A stretch of DNA of 64,000 nucleotides from the NCBI GenBank assembly GCA_024404115.1, contig JAKSQM010000007.1, forward strand, positions 37,846 through 101,845, in the 5' to 3' direction. Positions 62,197 to 64,000 of the stretch are shown here, piece after piece. A program made the translations under genes and the position numbers. The notes below the pieces were generated by a model. The model was given only the letters and a program-made list of their open reading frames with translations, was not told the DNA's origin and ran no database searches. The stretch's first letter is position 1, and every line of letters starts with the position of its first letter. This DNA comes from Clostridia bacterium (GTDB taxonomy: Bacteria; Bacillota; Clostridia; Oscillospirales; Acutalibacteraceae).

Positions 62197-63171
62197 ATGA
62201 AAATTATTTATCCCGATTATTATAAAAGCTTTAAATGCGTGGCAGGGGAGTGTATTGACACCTGTTGTGCTGGGTGGGAGGTTGTTGTTGACTCTGCCTC
62301 CGCTCAAAAATATAAAAATGTTGATGGTGCATTTGGTGAAAAACTGAGAAGCGCAATGACAGTTGATGCAGATGGCGATACCATTTTTGCCCCAGTAAAC
62401 GGCAGATGCCCATTCCTCAACAATAAAAATCTCTGCGAAATATACATAAATTGCGGTGAAAATCATCTTTGCCACACCTGCACTATGTTCCCGAGGTTTG
62501 TTGAAGAATTTGGCTCTTTGCGTGAAATCGGTCTTGGTTTCGGCTGCCCCGAAGCTGTGAGAATTATCCTTTCGCAAAAAGAAAAATGGAAGTTTGTTTC
62601 TGAAAATACAGACGAACTGCCAGAACCAAATGACATTGATGCCGACCTTTATTTTGCACTTACAGCTATGAGAAAAAAGCTTTTTGAGCTGATTTTTAAT
62701 AAAGATTTTTCTTTTGATGTTTGCCTTGCAAATGCTGTTGAATTTACAGATGAATGTCAGCAGTTCATTGATGACGAAGAATATGAAAAAAGCGTGGATT
62801 TGTGCGAAAATTTTGTTGTCAACAAGCTGACGAAAACGGAACTTTTTTATGAGGAATGTTCAGAAATTCTTAATAAGCTTGAGGTACTTTCAGATAACTG
62901 GAAGCCAACGCTCAGCAAAGTTGATTTCAAAAGTGAAGTCAGTTATTCAGACGATTTTCGCAACATAAGTGCTTATTATATTTACAGATATTTTTTGAAA
63001 GCTGTCTATGATTATGACGCTATCACACCTGTGAGATTCTGCGCTCTCTCCTGCGAAATAATAAGCCGTCTGCAAAATGCGGGCATTCCGCTTGAAACGG
63101 CGGTGCGAATTTATTCAAAAGAAGCGGAATACTCTGCTGAAAATCTTGAAATGATATACGAATATTTGTAA
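62197..63171 (+). CDS. FliB-like (flagellin lysine-N-methylase family) protein
   Basis: A 324-residue protein whose N-terminal half carries a Cys-rich cluster ('CVAGECIDTCCAGWEVVV', 'CPFLNNKNLCEIY', 'CHTCTMFPRFVE', 'GFGCPEAV') typical of the FliB and YkgJ-type family, in which the cysteines bind metal or iron-sulfur. FliB methylates flagellin lysines in Salmonella. No flagellar genes appear in this window, so here it may modify another protein. It starts only 8 nt after the EF-G-like terminator stem, and no clear ribosome site is visible. Confidence 0.7.
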   Translation: MKIIYPDYYKSFKCVAGECIDTCCAGWEVVVDSASAQKYKNVDGAFGEKLRSAMTVDADGDTIFAPVNGRCPFLNNKNLCEIYINCGENHLCHTCTMFPRFVEEFGSLREIGLGFGCPEAVRIILSQKEKWKFVSENTDELPEPNDIDADLYFALTAMRKKLFELIFNKDFSFDVCLANAVEFTDECQQFIDDEEYEKSVDLCENFVVNKLTKTELFYEECSEILNKLEVLSDNWKPTLSKVDFKSEVSYSDDFRNISAYYIYRYFLKAVYDYDAITPVRFCALSCEIISRLQNAGIPLETAVRIYSKEAEYSAENLEMIYEYL

Positions 63172-63385
63172 TTCAAAATAAATATAAAAAATAAAACCAC
63201 ACAGAATTTGCTGATGTCCGATAAGGATGTTTTTCAAAAATATCTGAATTGAGTGTAGCAAAGGGAAACAGACACCGTGAATTGCAGAAATGCTTTTCAC
63301 GGTGTCTGTTTTTATATGCGTAAATCCACACATTCGATTAATAACCCTCTTGCACCTACAATATAGGCACAGGGAGGCGATAGCT
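63172..63385 (+). other. junction region between chromosome and mobile element
   Basis: This 214-nt gap has no confident gene. An ORF fragment of about 26 codons runs through 63172-63252 and ends 'LLMSDKDVFQKYLN', and may be the C-terminal remnant of a truncated gene. A strong hairpin follows at 63268. From about 63390 the G+C content visibly rises and the gene style changes to that of conjugative transposons. Confidence 0.4.
63268..63315 (+). terminator. rho-independent terminator near element boundary
   Basis: A perfect 14-bp stem, ACAGACACCGTGAA with TTCACGGTGTCTGT, and a 13-nt loop are followed by TTTTTAT. Confidence 0.75.
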
Positions 63386-63574
63386 ATGAAAACTAAACGG
63401 AAATACTTTTACTTGGACGATTTTGAGCACAGGTTGTTAGTCGGGTGCCTTATGACGGCACGGAATGAGTACATCTACGAGGATAAGCCGATAGAGGACG
63501 TCAATGAGCTAATCCTGAAAATCCTTGACGCCCCGACAAAGAAATTGCGGGTTATCGTAAAGGAGGACGCATAA
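63386..63574 (+). CDS. small mobile-element protein of unknown function
   Basis: A 62-residue charged protein ('MKTKRKYFYLDDFEHRLLVG', 'VNELILKILDAPTKKLRVI') of a kind common beside tnpV in clostridial conjugative transposons related to Tn1549 and CTn elements. Its function is not known. AGGGAGGCG precedes the ATG. Its stop overlaps the tnpV start (TAATG). Codon use is richer in G+C than the genes to the left, supporting horizontal transfer. Confidence 0.7.
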   Translation: MKTKRKYFYLDDFEHRLLVGCLMTARNEYIYEDKPIEDVNELILKILDAPTKKLRVIVKEDA

Positions 63575-64000
63575 TGGATAAGTACATAACGGATGAACGA
63601 ACCGGGCTGAAATACGAACTTGTCGGAGATTATTATTTCATTGCAGGTGATGACGAGCCGGAAGAACGTCCCATCGGGATATGGGGGTGCGGGTGTCCGG
63701 TGGACACCTCTGCCAAAGGCAGAAGCACCGACCGAGCCGGCAGGCGAGACCAACGGCACTTGCGGCATCTGAAAAAGCACCGCAGAACAGTTTACGCCGA
63801 GCTGCTGACAAGCGGAAAGCTGAACGGCTACCTTGCCGATCTAAATGGGCAGGCGGAGAATATGTTCTTTCGGTTGGTAAAAGAACTTGCCGAAAAGGAA
63901 GGCATTTCGGAAAAACTCAAAGAGAAAGATCAAATGCTTTGGGTACAGCGGATGAACGCAGTACGGGAAACGGCAACGGAAACAGTCAATAATGATTTGA
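63574..64000 (+). CDS. tnpV: TnpV-family transposon protein, partial, with 21-codon insert
   Basis: An open frame of 142 codons running off the right edge. It has the TnpV pattern: 'TGLKYELVGDYYF', 'RPIGIWG', 'QRHLRHLKKHRRTVYAELLTSGKLNGYLADLNGQA' and 'WVQRMNAVRETATETV'. Between 'GIWG' and 'QRHL' lies an unusual 63-nt in-frame insert (63688-63750) encoding a Cys/Arg-rich stretch and made of two abutting hairpins. TnpV proteins are accessory genes of Tn1549-like elements, of unknown function. The frame stays open, so it is not obviously a pseudogene. Confidence 0.8.
   Translation, partial: MDKYITDERTGLKYELVGDYYFIAGDDEPEERPIGIWGCGCPVDTSAKGRSTDRAGRRDQRHLRHLKKHRRTVYAELLTSGKLNGYLADLNGQAENMFFRLVKELAEKEGISEKLKEKDQMLWVQRMNAVRETATETVNNDL
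63688..63750 (+). repeat. in-frame double-hairpin insert within tnpV
   Basis: GGTGTCC (63692-63698) pairs with GGACACC (63702-63708) across GGT, and TCTGCC (63709-63714) with GGCAGA (63718-63723) across AAA. The insert is 63 nt, a multiple of three, and separates two otherwise contiguous TnpV motifs. It may be a mobile palindromic mini-element; no second copy is seen in this window. Confidence 0.55.

Noticed and set aside
63574-64000. tnpV as a frameshifted pseudogene
   Set aside because: The frame is open for 142 codons through the 63-nt insert, and both sides keep TnpV motifs.

Overview
The window reads as chromosome of an anaerobic, endospore-forming, low-G+C Gram-positive bacterium of the Clostridia, most likely a Ruminococcaceae/Oscillospiraceae gut or rumen organism. 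The evidence is sporulation genes (spoIVB, yunB, a SpoVB-type flippase), an anaerobic (class III) ribonucleotide reductase, a rubrerythrin with a Fur/PerR-family regulator, a type I dockerin fused to a cellulose-binding-like domain, HemZ, an LCP wall ligase, strong AGGAGG ribosome sites and frequent TTG/GTG starts. The genus is an inference.

Layout. 1-3.9 kb (minus strand): the cut start of an acyl-CoA ligase-type enzyme, a PLP aminotransferase, a membrane-anchored hydrolase, nrdR and a TIM-barrel isomerase. 4.0-6.9 kb: thyA-folA, azlCD and a small zinc-ribbon protein, then RNase P RNA. 7.2-12.7 kb: a small membrane protein, recD2, comF, an mreB paralogue and a phosphoesterase. 12.7-14.6 kb: two minus-strand hydrolases. 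14.7-17.7 kb: a Crp/Fnr regulator with a palindrome at its own promoter, followed by an ABC importer. 17.8-20.5 kb: a polytopic membrane protein, a ThuA protein and a small-ORF locus. 20.7-28.6 kb: a long recJ-rel-dtd-MBL-hemZ-kinase run. 28.7-31.9 kb: the conserved flippase-mazG-hup-rqcP block, meeting spoIVB and gtrA head-on. 34-38 kb: nrdG, then nrdD-trxB under two NrdR boxes. 38.1-39.3 kb: perR-rubrerythrin-75-aa protein operon. 39.9-43.9 kb: a two-gene surface-polymer module. 44.0-50.7 kb: a complete F-type ATP synthase operon (I-a-c-b-delta-alpha-gamma-beta-epsilon). 50.8-55.5 kb: fucosidase, secreted PHP protein and secreted lipase-like protein. 55.6-59.8 kb: yunB, a SecB-like protein, LCP ligase, DEDDh exonuclease and the dockerin protein. 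60.0-63.2 kb: an EF-G paralogue and a FliB-like protein. 63.3-64.0 kb: the edge of an integrated mobile element ending inside tnpV.

How the parts fit together. Deoxynucleotide supply is a theme: NrdR, thymidylate synthase, DHFR, NrdG, NrdD and thioredoxin reductase are all here, and NrdD carries a redoxin domain fused to its C-terminus beside its likely reductase TrxB. NrdR, encoded at 2.6-3.1 kb, very probably acts on the two boxes in front of nrdD. The rotor c subunit has a two-carboxylate ion site and epsilon lacks its inhibitory C-terminal domain, which suggests a sodium-coupled ATP synthase with altered regulation.

The best candidate for an undescribed system is the coupled pair at 39.9-43.9 kb: a YidC/Oxa1-type membrane domain fused to a large alkaline-phosphatase/LtaS-like domain, translationally overlapping a membrane-anchored CDP-glycerol glycerophosphotransferase-like enzyme. 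Other points of interest are an 18-codon ORF before a predicted 67-aa all-beta protein, a membrane-anchored dockerin/CBM protein, and a 63-nt double-hairpin insert that keeps tnpV in frame.
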